A DNA stretch of 20,350 nt from the NCBI GenBank assembly GCA_900642245.1, contig CAAAJI010000127.1:1-20350 (forward strand), in the 5' to 3' direction. Of this stretch, positions 1-7,544 are shown piece by piece. Both the position numbers and the translations under genes were made by a program. The first letter of the stretch is position 1. The number at the start of each line of letters is the position of its first letter. The stretch comes from Fragilaria radians. Lineage: Eukaryota; Bacillariophyta; Fragilariophyceae; Fragilariales; Fragilariaceae. The notes below the pieces were generated by a model. It had not been told where the DNA came from. It worked only from the letters and a program-made list of their open reading frames with translations, and ran no database searches.

Positions 1-253
1 AAGTGGTGAAGCGAAAAATTGAAGGAAGGGTGTCAGAGTCAATACGTGGTTGGTATGTGATACAGTACTGAATTAAAGGTAGACGGAAAATTCCCGATTC
101 ACGATGACAACGTTTCGCTAGGCTAGATTATAACGTTGAGCTTTCGAGGCATACAAGCGATATCAAGATGTCCCCAATCGTTTTGAAAAAGCCGAGGGTA
201 TCTACATCTTATCCCCACGCAGCAACAGATGAACTCCCGTATGTACCTTGTTC
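1..253 (+). other. Left flank of the retrotransposon; possible start of an interrupted host gene
   Basis: No complete gene is seen. An ATG at 168 opens a frame (MSPIVLKKPRVSTSYPHAAT...) that runs up to the LTR edge at 253 and stops a few codons inside the LTR, at the TAG near 278. It could be the first exon of a host gene hit by the retrotransposon, but 28 codons without homology are weak evidence. The bases just left of the LTR do not match those just right of the other LTR at 7274, so the flanks cannot be shown to have been contiguous. Confidence 0.2.
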
Positions 254-517
254 TGTTGGGAATCGTGACAGATTCAACTAGTGACTAAATGAGTATTTGT
301 CAGCATTCTTTGTTCCGCCTGAGTCACATTTTTAACTTGAAAATGTAAGGCTAGGAACCGACTATTTCAGAACGATATTAGAAGTAGATCATAATTATAA
401 TTTTATCTATCCTGTGGTATCTATGGATTTCCCGTTCATTTGAGATAGGTGGACAGATCAACTGTTGTTAAAGTAACACAAGCACCCTATCACTGGAGAA
501 TAAGCGTGGTTTCAACA
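254..517 (+). repeat. 5' LTR of the copia element
   Basis: 264 bases, beginning TGTTGGGAATC and ending GGTTTCAACA, so it has the TG...CA ends of an LTR. It is matched over its whole length, without gaps, by 5233-5365 plus 7143-7273. It is uninterrupted and shows the TA (385-386) into which the pogo-like element inserted in the other LTR. No strong TATA box is seen. The AT-only stretch 391-406 is the perfect reverse complement of 517-532, just outside the LTR. Confidence 0.95.
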
Positions 518-532
518 TAAAATTATAATTAT
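391..532 (+). promoter_or_regulatory. Inverted repeat joining LTR and leader; candidate self-priming primer-binding site
   Basis: The 16 bases 391-406 (ATAATTATAATTTTAT) are the exact reverse complement of 517-532 (ATAAAATTATAATTAT), which starts on the last base of the LTR. That is where the minus-strand primer-binding site should lie. The leader has no TGG-led site matching a tRNA 3' end, and a site of A and T only is unlikely to pair with a tRNA. In Tf1/sushi-type elements the primer-binding site pairs with the 5' end of the element's own transcript; the same geometry is possible here if transcripts start near 391. This is inference: both arms are low-complexity, and ATAATTAT is itself palindromic. 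The leader is only 27 bases long, up to the gag ATG at 545. Confidence 0.4.
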
Positions 533-544
533 TAAATCAAGGAA

Positions 545-2722
545 ATGGCTATTGAAACCTCAGACTCTGCTGCTCCAGCACCGAACCTAACCCCAAGTGA
601 CGATTCAATTTCGTGTTGGAATTGCGATAGACCTTGTTGGCCTACTAATCTCCAAGGTCCTAGACGAGGTCATTTTAATGGAAGCTGTGATGATTTGAAT
701 GGCAACATTTATGATTGCACAGATGTGAGGCAGGCTGATCAGTATACCAAGACAATAAAGGAAATAGCAGAATATATTGGACGAACCTATAAGTATGGCA
801 TGGACACAAGACTTGCAATTGAGAATTTGCAGTATGTTCCAGCAAATATGCCAGATGATCCTGAAGACTCTGCAACAAAGATTGAACTTCGTATTTGGGA
901 AAAACGAGTTGATGATTATGTCAAAAGAGAAACCACTACTCTAGAGAACCTTAAGACAGCATACTCTCTTATCTGGGGGCAATGCTCTGACTTAATGAGG
1001 CAAAGGTTAGAGTCCACTGATACCTTTCATCGAATTTCAACCACTGGTGATGCAATTGGACTCCTTAAAGTTATCAAAAGCATCACTTACAACTACCAAA
1101 GTCAGAGATATATGCCTCAGGCCATACATGAAGCCAAAAAACGGCTATATCAATGTTATCAAGGCTCCAACATGTCTGTGCAGACCTACTATGACCGTTT
1201 TATGAACCTTGTTGTTGTTGTAGAACATATTAGTGGTTCAGTTGGTTCGGAACCAGGATTGCTAAAAGAAGTGGCAAGAAAAAATGGTAAAGATATCATC
1301 AATCTCTCCAAGGAAGAAAAACAAAATGTAAAAGAACAATCTCTAGCAGTGGCCTTCATTTTTGGCTCAGATAAGGGCAGATTTCCAAAACTGCTTGACA
1401 AAGTGCAAAATGACTTTTTACAGGGATATGACGGGTATCCAAAAACATTGCAATCAGCTTACAATTTATTATCTAATTGGAAACACAATAATTTTAAATC
1501 AAACATTGGAGCAAATGATGGTATTTCATTTGCCACAACAAACAGCAGAAGTAAGAAGAAGTCAGACAAGAGCTTGATCACATGCCACAAATGTAAGAAA
1601 CTGGGTCACTATGCAAATGAGTGTCCAGAAAATAATACTGAAGTAAGGCCTGATGTCACTGAAACTTCAAATGTTACTGCACATGTAGCAGATGAACAGA
1701 GTGTTTCTGGGAATGTCATGGTAATTAATGCAGAACACTCCTCTTCTGGTTTTCATTTTAATCAGCTTGGAAATGTCAACTTTAGCACAGTAAGGCAGAG
1801 CATCCCAAGTTCTTGGATACTTCTTGACAACCAGTCTACAATTGATGTTTTTTGCAATCCATCATTGCTCAAAAACATCAGGAAGGTAAAAAATGAAATG
1901 GTGATTTTCTGCACCGCTGGAACGGCATCCACAGATATGGTAGGCAATTTAAGTGGATATGCAGATGTTTGGTATCATAAAAACGGAATAGCCAACATTC
2001 TATCACTTTCACAGGTATGCAAGAAGGTATACAAGGTGACGTTCTCTAGTGACTTTGATAACAGATTTACTGTTGAAAAACATGATGGGACAATTAAGAT
2101 GTTCAAACAATCTCCACAAGGACTATATTACCTTGATACGGCTAGTGCAAAAAATGATGAGTTAATCTTTATTACTACAGTAGATGATAAAGCATCTAAG
2201 TATACCAATAAAGATTACTCTCATGCGTACTTAGCTCATAGGCTTCAACAAATAATTGGCAGGCCAAGTACACAACATATGCTACATATAATAGACAATA
2301 ACCTTTTTCCAAATTGTCCAGTGTCAAGAAGTGATGTCATAAGGGCAGAAGACATTTTTGGCCCTGATGCTGGGTCACTAAAAGGGAAAACGGTTCGGCA
2401 TACTCCTAAGCAGGTAAAAATCAATGACTATGAGATACCCTCACACATCTTGGAGAACTACAGTGATATCACCATTGGAGTGGATATCATGTTTATAAAT
2501 AAAATGGCATTTTTGGTGACAATGTCAAGATATATCAAGTTTTGCACCTGCGAAATGATACAAAATATGAAATCAAACACTATTCTACATACCATAATTC
2601 CCATCCTTAAGTTATATGAGTCCAGCGGCTTTAAAGTGATATGCCTACTCATGGACGGACAATTTGAATCAATGCGTAAAGATCTAAATGGGATTAATGT
2701 CATGGTTAACATTACATCCTGA
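545..2722 (+). CDS. Copia gag-protease-integrase part of gag-pol (ended by a TGA inside integrase)
   Basis: 725 codons. The ATG at 545 follows AAGGAA and is followed by G, a good eukaryotic start context, 27 bases after the LTR. The N-terminus has a Cys pair motif (CWNC) typical of these Gags. The retrotransposon capsid region spans roughly residues 70-300. A CCHC zinc knuckle (C-X2-C-X4-H-X4-C) lies at about 347-360 and would bind element RNA. The protease is marked by WILLDNQST near residue 428, where most copia proteases read DSGA. Integrase begins around residue 560. Its zinc finger is poorly kept, but a first catalytic Asp region (GVDIMFINKMAFLV) and a second (LLMDGQFE) are visible. Translation would stop at TGA 2720-2722. 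The same frame stays open beyond it with integrase sequence (DEHVPEVERQIR), so the stop is most simply a nonsense change, probably CGA to TGA. Confidence 0.88.
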   Translation: MAIETSDSAAPAPNLTPSDDSISCWNCDRPCWPTNLQGPRRGHFNGSCDDLNGNIYDCTDVRQADQYTKTIKEIAEYIGRTYKYGMDTRLAIENLQYVPANMPDDPEDSATKIELRIWEKRVDDYVKRETTTLENLKTAYSLIWGQCSDLMRQRLESTDTFHRISTTGDAIGLLKVIKSITYNYQSQRYMPQAIHEAKKRLYQCYQGSNMSVQTYYDRFMNLVVVVEHISGSVGSEPGLLKEVARKNGKDIINLSKEEKQNVKEQSLAVAFIFGSDKGRFPKLLDKVQNDFLQGYDGYPKTLQSAYNLLSNWKHNNFKSNIGANDGISFATTNSRSKKKSDKSLITCHKCKKLGHYANECPENNTEVRPDVTETSNVTAHVADEQSVSGNVMVINAEHSSSGFHFNQLGNVNFSTVRQSIPSSWILLDNQSTIDVFCNPSLLKNIRKVKNEMVIFCTAGTASTDMVGNLSGYADVWYHKNGIANILSLSQVCKKVYKVTFSSDFDNRFTVEKHDGTIKMFKQSPQGLYYLDTASAKNDELIFITTVDDKASKYTNKDYSHAYLAHRLQQIIGRPSTQHMLHIIDNNLFPNCPVSRSDVIRAEDIFGPDAGSLKGKTVRHTPKQVKINDYEIPSHILENYSDITIGVDIMFINKMAFLVTMSRYIKFCTCEMIQNMKSNTILHTIIPILKLYESSGFKVICLLMDGQFESMRKDLNGINVMVNITS

Positions 2723-4546
2723 GATGAGCATGTTCCTGAAGTTGAGAGACAGATTAGGACATTAAAGGAAATAGTCCGAAGCATACTCAACACTCTACCA
2801 TTCAAAACCATTCCTGATCAAATGCTAGTTGAGCTTGTTTATGGATGTGTATTCTGGTTGAACATTTCCCCCCCAATTCATGGAGTGTCACCTAGCATCA
2901 GTCCCCAAACGCTGATGACAGGGATGAAGATAGATTTTCATAAACATTGTCAGCTGGAATGTGGCGACTATGTCCAGACCCATGAAGAACATAGTATTTC
3001 AATGGAGTCAAGAACAATTGGAGCAATTGTACTACGTCCAACTGGAAACATCCAAGGAGGCTATTATTTTCTTAGTTTGTTAACTGGAAGGAAGATAAAG
3101 AGGTATAGTTGGACAAAGTTGCCCATGCCAAGTGAGGTGACAGAACGAATTGATCAGCTGGCAAATGAAAATCAGTCTTTCACTCAAAAGAATACTGTAA
3201 CTGATGAATCTGATGATATTTATGAAGAGACAATGACTGTTGACACCAATGCTGGTCAAATTGAACTGGAATTGAGAGGTGACAATGAAAATGCTCTGAT
3301 AGAACTAGATTCAACAAGCAACAATGATAATGAAGGGAATGTCTACAACCTCCAAATCAACAACACTAACAATTCAGAAAACAAAGTTGAAAATATTACA
3401 GATGATTTATCACTAGAGGATGATGTATCCATGACATTTATTGAAGATGAAGAAGCAATAAATGATTTCACAGCAGAAATGGATGAGAAATATGGGATTA
3501 GAGAATCCTCATACAATCTAAGACCAAGACGCTCACGAAACTATTCACGTTTGTTCATGACAATAAACCACTATGCAATGACTCAATATAGCTTAAAAAA
3601 GGGAATACAAGTCTTTGGAGATGAAGGCGTTGCTGCAGTGATTTACAAACTAAAACAATTACATGACAGACATGTGATTGAACCAATGTATGAAAATGAT
3701 ATTACAATGAATGAACGAAGGAAAGCACTCCCATACCTAATGTTTCTCAAGAAGAAGAGGTCAGGGTTAATCAAAGGACGTGGCTCTGCTGATGGTAGAA
3801 GTCAACGTTTGGATATTCAAAAAGAGGAAGCAAGCTCACCCACTGTGGCTTTAGAATCAGTTTTACTCACCAGTCTGATTGATGCAACCGAATGTCGTGA
3901 TGTAGCAACGGTTGATATACCTGGCGCTTTTCTACATGCAGACATAGATGACACAGTTCATATGAGATTTGATGGGAAAATGGCGGAACTGCTAACTCAG
4001 ATTGATCCCAAACTTTATCGTAAGTTTATATTAAATGATAATAAGACGCCAGTCCTATATGTAAAACTTCAAAAGGCAATCTACGGAACAATGAAGGCAG
4101 CATTGTTATTTTGGACAAAATTAACAAACACTATAAAAGGAATGGGGTTTGAAATTAACCCCTATGATGAATGTGTAGGCAACAAGGTGATCAACAGTTC
4201 CACATGTACAATTGTATGGCATGTGGATGATCTCAAGATCTCTCATAAGGAGCCCAAAGTTGTATGTGATATAATCAGCAAACTTAGTGAGGCGTTTGGA
4301 GTAGAAGCACCTCTGTCTGTTACCAGAGGTAAAAGTCACGACTATCTGGGAATGAATCTTGACTTCAGTCATGCTGGAAAAATTATCATAACAATGAAAG
4401 AGTACATCAATGATATAATTGACAGCCTTCCCTCTGACATCAACGGAACAGCATCAACTCCAGCAGCAAATCACTTGTTTGAAGTGAATGACTCTGACCC
4501 AGAGTATTTAACTGAAGATGATGCCATGAAATTTCATCGTGGCTAA
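2723..4546 (+). pseudogene. Copia integrase C-terminus and reverse transcriptase, continuation of the gag-pol frame
   Basis: This is the same reading frame as 545-2722. The first ATG after the stop is at 2822, but integrase homology starts immediately at 2723. The segment covers the end of the integrase core, a C-terminal region with an acidic, Asn-rich linker (about 3180-3520), and the reverse transcriptase. Visible RT motifs are VDIPGAFLHAD near 3912-3944, with the first catalytic Asp, and WHVDDLKISH near 4217-4246, the copia form of YxDD with both Asp present. The frame ends in TAA 4544-4546 just after KFHRG, whereas the family continues VAKLLFLCKRARPD; that continuation is found one frame over. 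A one-base insertion or two-base deletion near 4538-4541 explains this. Catalytic residues of RT look intact, so damage here is by frame rather than by substitution. Confidence 0.85.
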
Positions 4547-5189
4547 ACTATTATTTCTATGCAAAAGGGCAAGACCAGATATCCATACTGCTGTTGCATT
4601 TTTATCTACACGAGTAAAGAGACCAGACTATGGTGATTACAAGAAATTGTCAAGAGTAATGAAATATTTACAGGAGACAAAAGACTTACATCTAACCCTT
4701 GAGACTAATAATATTGGTAAAATAAATTGGTGGATAGATGCAAGCTATACAATCCATCCGGATATGCAAAGTCATACAGGTGGAGTGATGATCATCGGCA
4801 AAGGAGCCTTATACACAACATCTACAAGACAGAAATTGACAAACAGAAGCTCTACAGAAGGAGAGCTAGTAGGAGTACATGATGTACTCCCCCAAGTTTT
4901 ATGGACGCGATATTTCCTCCAGCATCAAGGTATTATTGTTACTGAAAACAAGGTTTATCAGGGTAATAGAAGTGCCATATTATTGGAGAATAAGGGAAAA
5001 CGATCAAGCAGCAAGCAAACCAAACATATCAATGTAAGATATTTCTTTGTAAAAGATCAAATCAAGAATGGAGAAGTCACTATTGCACATTGTCATACTG
5101 AAGAAATGATTGCCAATTTTTTTACAAAGCCCCTACAAGGAAACCTTTTCACTAAATTCCGAAAACTCATCTTAAATAATGAAGATTAG
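4539..5189 (+). pseudogene. Copia RNase H domain, out of frame with RT, with altered catalytic residues
   Basis: The frame opens at a GTG (4539), which is not a real start: it is the continuation of gag-pol after the frame change. It begins VAKLLFLCKRARPDIHTAVAF, the RT-to-RNase H connection of copia elements. RNase H motifs follow: WWIDASY (Asp), SSTEGELVGVHD (Glu), then YQGNRSAILLENKG, where relatives have Asp-Asn-x-Ser-Ala. The Asp is Gly here (GGT, 4962-4964). Near the end MIANFFTKPLQG has Asn (AAT, 5115-5117) where relatives usually have Asp. With one or two acidic residues lost, RNase H is predicted inactive. The tail ends at TAG 5187-5189. A short purine-rich stretch (AAGGAG, about 5216-5221) before the 3' LTR may be the polypurine tract, though it is weak. 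Confidence 0.85.
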
Positions 5190-5232
5190 ATTCTTGATCC
5201 TAAATGCAGAAAGCATAAGGAGCACAGGCATG

Positions 5233-5365
5233 TGTTGGGAATCGTGACTGATTCAACTAGTGACAAAAAGAGTATTTGTCAGCATTCTTTATTCCGACTG
5301 AGTCACATTTTTAACTTGAAATTGCAAGGCTAGGAACCGACTATGTCAGAACGAGATTAGAAGTA
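5233..5365 (+). repeat. 3' LTR of the copia element, left part
   Basis: Aligns without gaps to 254-386 of the 5' LTR, with nine differences. It stops exactly at the TA where the pogo-like element begins. The TA at 5364-5365 is one half of that element's target duplication. Confidence 0.95.
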
Positions 5366-5388
5366 ACGTAAAAGCACGGTTTTCGCAC
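5366..5388 (+). repeat. Left terminal inverted repeat of the pogo-like element
   Basis: Starts ACGTAAAAGCACGGTTT directly after the TA target. It is the mirror of 7117-7140. No other copy of this terminus is seen in the window. Confidence 0.93.
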
Positions 5389-5648
5389 AAAAAGCGTTAC
5401 CTAAGGAAAACGCAGTTATCTCTACAACTGCTTATGGTATCGATGTGTAGTAGGCTTGGCACTATAAATAACTACCAATAAAGTCATACTAGTGAGCTTC
5501 AGCTTTATTGATTCAGAATGACGAGCTTTATCGGTTTTCAAGAATTTCCTATGTTTCCATTTTTTACAGAGATGATACAGTTTTTCACACAAATTGCACT
5601 TTAAGCAATCTTGCTAAAATCTACTATAAAGAAGAGAGAAAGGATATA

Positions 5649-5846
5649 TTATTTGTTAAGTGATTGAAGTTGATTGTATGACAACAGCCGATTGTTAACA
5701 TCCAGTGTCTTCCTACGCTTTTGTGTGTTGTTGATTTGGGGAGGTAGAGATAGAACCTCACTGCGGATCACCTGTTTGGTTTGTAGCCATGACTCAATAG
5801 GATGTTTGGTTGCCGCTATTCCTCCACTCTTGAAGAGGCATAGCCT
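5649..5846 (-). pseudogene. In-frame C-terminal remainder of the pogo transposase beyond the TGA
   Basis: Directly after the TGA the same frame reads on with RLCLFKSGGIAAT and a basic tail (NNTQKRRKTL), to TAA at 5651-5649. The first residues match how pogo-like transposases usually continue after their WPLSFP motif. That supports the TGA being a nonsense change rather than the natural end. Confidence 0.65.
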
Positions 5847-7034
5847 TCATTGCATGTTTGGGAATGATAAAGGCCATATTCCAGTTGTCTTAAATCCATG
5901 AATGATGTTTTGTTCCTTCTCCATAACTCCATGGAGCCAGGCTGAAGATGTCACTTGAATCATATCCTTCTTCGAGAATGTTGTCGTTGCATTTTCAATC
6001 ATGAAGCTCTCAAAATGACGTTTCAATGTTGTCTTGAATGGCTTGAAGACTGCCACATCAAGTGGTTGGAGTATATGAGTGGCATTTGACAGTAGAAGCA
6101 CAAGAATAATCTTCAATTGGACTGCTCTTGCAACTATTTCTTCATTGAAGTGGCTTCCATAGCAATTGTAGATGAGAACAAGTGGACGTTTCACTGTGGC
6201 ATGAATACTGCTTGAAAAATGATCCAACCAAACCAAGAAAATTGATGATGTCATGAATCCTTTTGTCGACACTGTAACCTTGCTCCCTTGCACGCAACAT
6301 GAGTCCAATAGGTCTCTGTTGACACAAGCTCCTTCAGTGATAAAGGTTGGAGGAACCATAAAGCCACTTGCACTTCCACATCCCACCACTGTCAGATGAG
6401 ATGATGTATTTGCTGATTTGGACCAGCAATTCTTGGACCCCTTCACTGCAATAACTTTCTTGGATTGAACTTGTTGACCAAAAGCAGTCTCATCCATATT
6501 GAACAGTTGATCCGCTGTAATTTGCCTCTCCACAACATGTTGAACAACTTCCCAAAAGAACCCTTGAATGCCATTGACATTGACCTCTGCTCTTGCCCTC
6601 TTTACTACTTGGGATGTCCTCAAGCATAACATCAGGTGTCGCGATAGAAACTTTTGAATCCAACTTGTTGTCAGAGATCCAACTGATCTTGTACATCGGT
6701 ACATCTCTCTGTAGATCTTGTTGGCTTTCACAAGTAACATATGACATGAGATTGGATATCCCTGTGTCTGCATTCCAACAATCCACGACTGTAAGTCACT
6801 CTCCATGTCCTCAGTAAGAATTGGCTTTGGCCCTGGTTTTTGAACTTCCAAGCCATTCTTCTTGTGATTGATATAATCATAGATCGTCCTTCTTGGATTA
6901 TGAGGATATTTGGTTAAAATATGACACATCTTCACACCATTCTTGTGCATTGTAACAGCATCTTGTAGTTCCTCACCATCGTAGTGCTTCTTCTTCCCCA
7001 TTTCTTGTTTTGTGCGGAATTCTGGGTCGTTCAT
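5847..7034 (-). CDS. Pogo/jerky-type DDE transposase, probably inactive (second catalytic Asp is Asn, early TGA)
   Basis: 395 codons as read. The real start may be the Met at 7001 (MGKKKHYDGEEL), since the Psq-type helix-turn-helix begins there. Domains: helix-turn-helix at about residues 15-60, a CENP-B-like DNA-binding region at about 65-150, and the DDE_1 superfamily catalytic core at about 175-370. Core motifs are FNMDETAFG (first Asp), LVLIYNCYGSHFNEE (where relatives read Asp-x-x-x-Ser-His, here Asn), and HILQPLDVAVFKPFK (third Asp). Loss of the second acidic residue should abolish DNA cleavage. The frame ends FPNMQ-TGA at 5849-5847, where the family normally continues Arg-Leu-x-Leu-Phe. 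That continuation (RLCLFKSGG) follows directly in the same frame and stays open to TAA at 5651-5649, about 65 more codons. Both changes fit C-to-T decay at CpG. It would act in the nucleus on the element's own ends. Confidence 0.88.
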   Translation of the reverse strand: MNDPEFRTKQEMGKKKHYDGEELQDAVTMHKNGVKMCHILTKYPHNPRRTIYDYINHKKNGLEVQKPGPKPILTEDMESDLQSWIVGMQTQGYPISCHMLLVKANKIYREMYRCTRSVGSLTTSWIQKFLSRHLMLCLRTSQVVKRARAEVNVNGIQGFFWEVVQHVVERQITADQLFNMDETAFGQQVQSKKVIAVKGSKNCWSKSANTSSHLTVVGCGSASGFMVPPTFITEGACVNRDLLDSCCVQGSKVTVSTKGFMTSSIFLVWLDHFSSSIHATVKRPLVLIYNCYGSHFNEEIVARAVQLKIILVLLLSNATHILQPLDVAVFKPFKTTLKRHFESFMIENATTTFSKKDMIQVTSSAWLHGVMEKEQNIIHGFKTTGIWPLSFPNMQ

Positions 7035-7116
7035 CTGTCCACCAATCAGAATTGAGAACAGAACATATACTCATATTTGATTGGATGATATTCACTTTGT
7101 GCGATAATCAGTGTTA

Positions 7117-7140
7117 GTGCGATAAACCGTGCTTTTACGT
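7117..7140 (-). repeat. Right terminal inverted repeat of the pogo-like element
   Basis: Read on the minus strand, the first 17 bases equal the left end exactly. It then has one extra A before TCGCAC compared with the left end. It ends next to the second TA (7141-7142). Confidence 0.93.
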
Positions 7141-7142
7141 TA

Positions 7143-7273
7143 GATCATAATTATAATTTTATGTATCCTGTGGTATCTACAGATTTCCTGTTCATTTGAG
7201 ATAGGTGGACAGATCAACTGTTGTTAAAGTAACACAAACACCCTATCACTGGAGAATAAGCGTGGTTTCAACA
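7143..7273 (+). repeat. 3' LTR of the copia element, right part
   Basis: Aligns without gaps to 387-517 of the 5' LTR with five differences, ending TTCAACA at 7273. The TA at 7141-7142 is the second copy of the pogo target site. The two 3' LTR parts (133 and 131 bases) add up to exactly the 264 bases of the 5' LTR. Confidence 0.95.
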
Positions 7274-7544
7274 GGGTCTGCGCTACATATTTCTGAAGAT
7301 CATCAACCGCATCATTGAAAAGGTTGCCAAACACCAGTTACAAGGGGTGTGCAGTTGATGCAACAGGAACAGATTATGTGACTGTGCTAAGAGCAGAGCA
7401 GAACAGAGCTCATGGAACAAGGACTGGAACCACCTGACCCGACGTTGGACCCGACGTTGGACCCGACGTTGACACAGGCAGATAGACAGGCGGGGGGAAA
7501 AGTTAATTATTTCACATACTTATAGAAATATTGACAAGAGAGAA
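7274..7544. other. Right flank of the copia element, no gene recognised
   Basis: A short open stretch directly after the LTR (frame from 7275, LRYIFLKIINRIIEKVAKHQ, stop near 7357) could be exon or pseudogene sequence, but it is too short to assign. A three-copy 12-base repeat lies at 7436-7471. Otherwise nothing is recognised. Confidence 0.3.
7436..7471 (+). repeat. Three exact tandem copies of a 12-base unit
   Basis: GACCCGACGTTG is repeated three times without change at 7436-7447, 7448-7459 and 7460-7471. The unit is a multiple of three and contains the palindrome-like core CGACGT(TG). It is GC-rich against AT-rich surroundings. Identical copies suggest recent slippage. No function is assigned. 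Confidence 0.9.

Larger units (their letters stand above)
5366..7140 (-). mobile_element. Pogo-like (Tc1/mariner superfamily) DNA transposon nested in the copia 3' LTR
   Basis: 1775 bases bounded by terminal inverted repeats: ACGTAAAAGCACGGTTT at 5366-5382 and its exact reverse complement at 7124-7140. The match continues to about 23-24 bases with one base of slippage (TTTTCGCAC against TTTATCGCAC). It is flanked by TA on both sides (5364-5365, 7141-7142); the uninterrupted 5' LTR has a single TA at that place (385-386). TA duplication is the hallmark of Tc1/mariner/pogo. GTGCGATAA occurs twice just inside the right end, possibly as subterminal transposase sites. The single long gene is on the minus strand. 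The element must have arrived after the copia insertion. It still has good ends, so it could in principle be moved in trans. Confidence 0.95.
254..7273 (+). mobile_element. Ty1/copia LTR retrotransposon of the diatom CoDi type, nearly full length, split by a nested DNA transposon
   Basis: The order LTR, gag, protease, integrase, reverse transcriptase, RNase H, LTR is that of Ty1/copia. Removing the nested insertion 5366-7140 and one TA copy leaves an element of about 5.2 kb. Both LTRs are 264 bases, run TGTTGGG to TTCAACA and align without gaps, with 14 differences by eye (about 5%), so the insertion is not recent. The coding region has one in-frame TGA (2720-2722) and one frame change near 4540. 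Two RNase H positions expected to be Asp are Gly and Asn. No 5-base target duplication is visible: left flank TGTTC, right flank GGGTC. This points to recombination between copies, a rearrangement, or decay of the flanks. The element looks non-autonomous now. Family assignment rests on recognised protein motifs, not on a search. Confidence 0.93.

Noticed and set aside
5674..5901. 75-codon plus-strand frame at the end of the pogo transposase.
   Set aside because: It is the shadow of the minus-strand C-terminal continuation of the transposase.
2720..6170. Reassignment of TGA as a sense codon, given two in-frame TGAs in mobile-element genes.
   Set aside because: The leishmanolysin gene ends naturally at TGA, and the sites are single CpG-type changes in decaying elements, so nonsense mutation is simpler.
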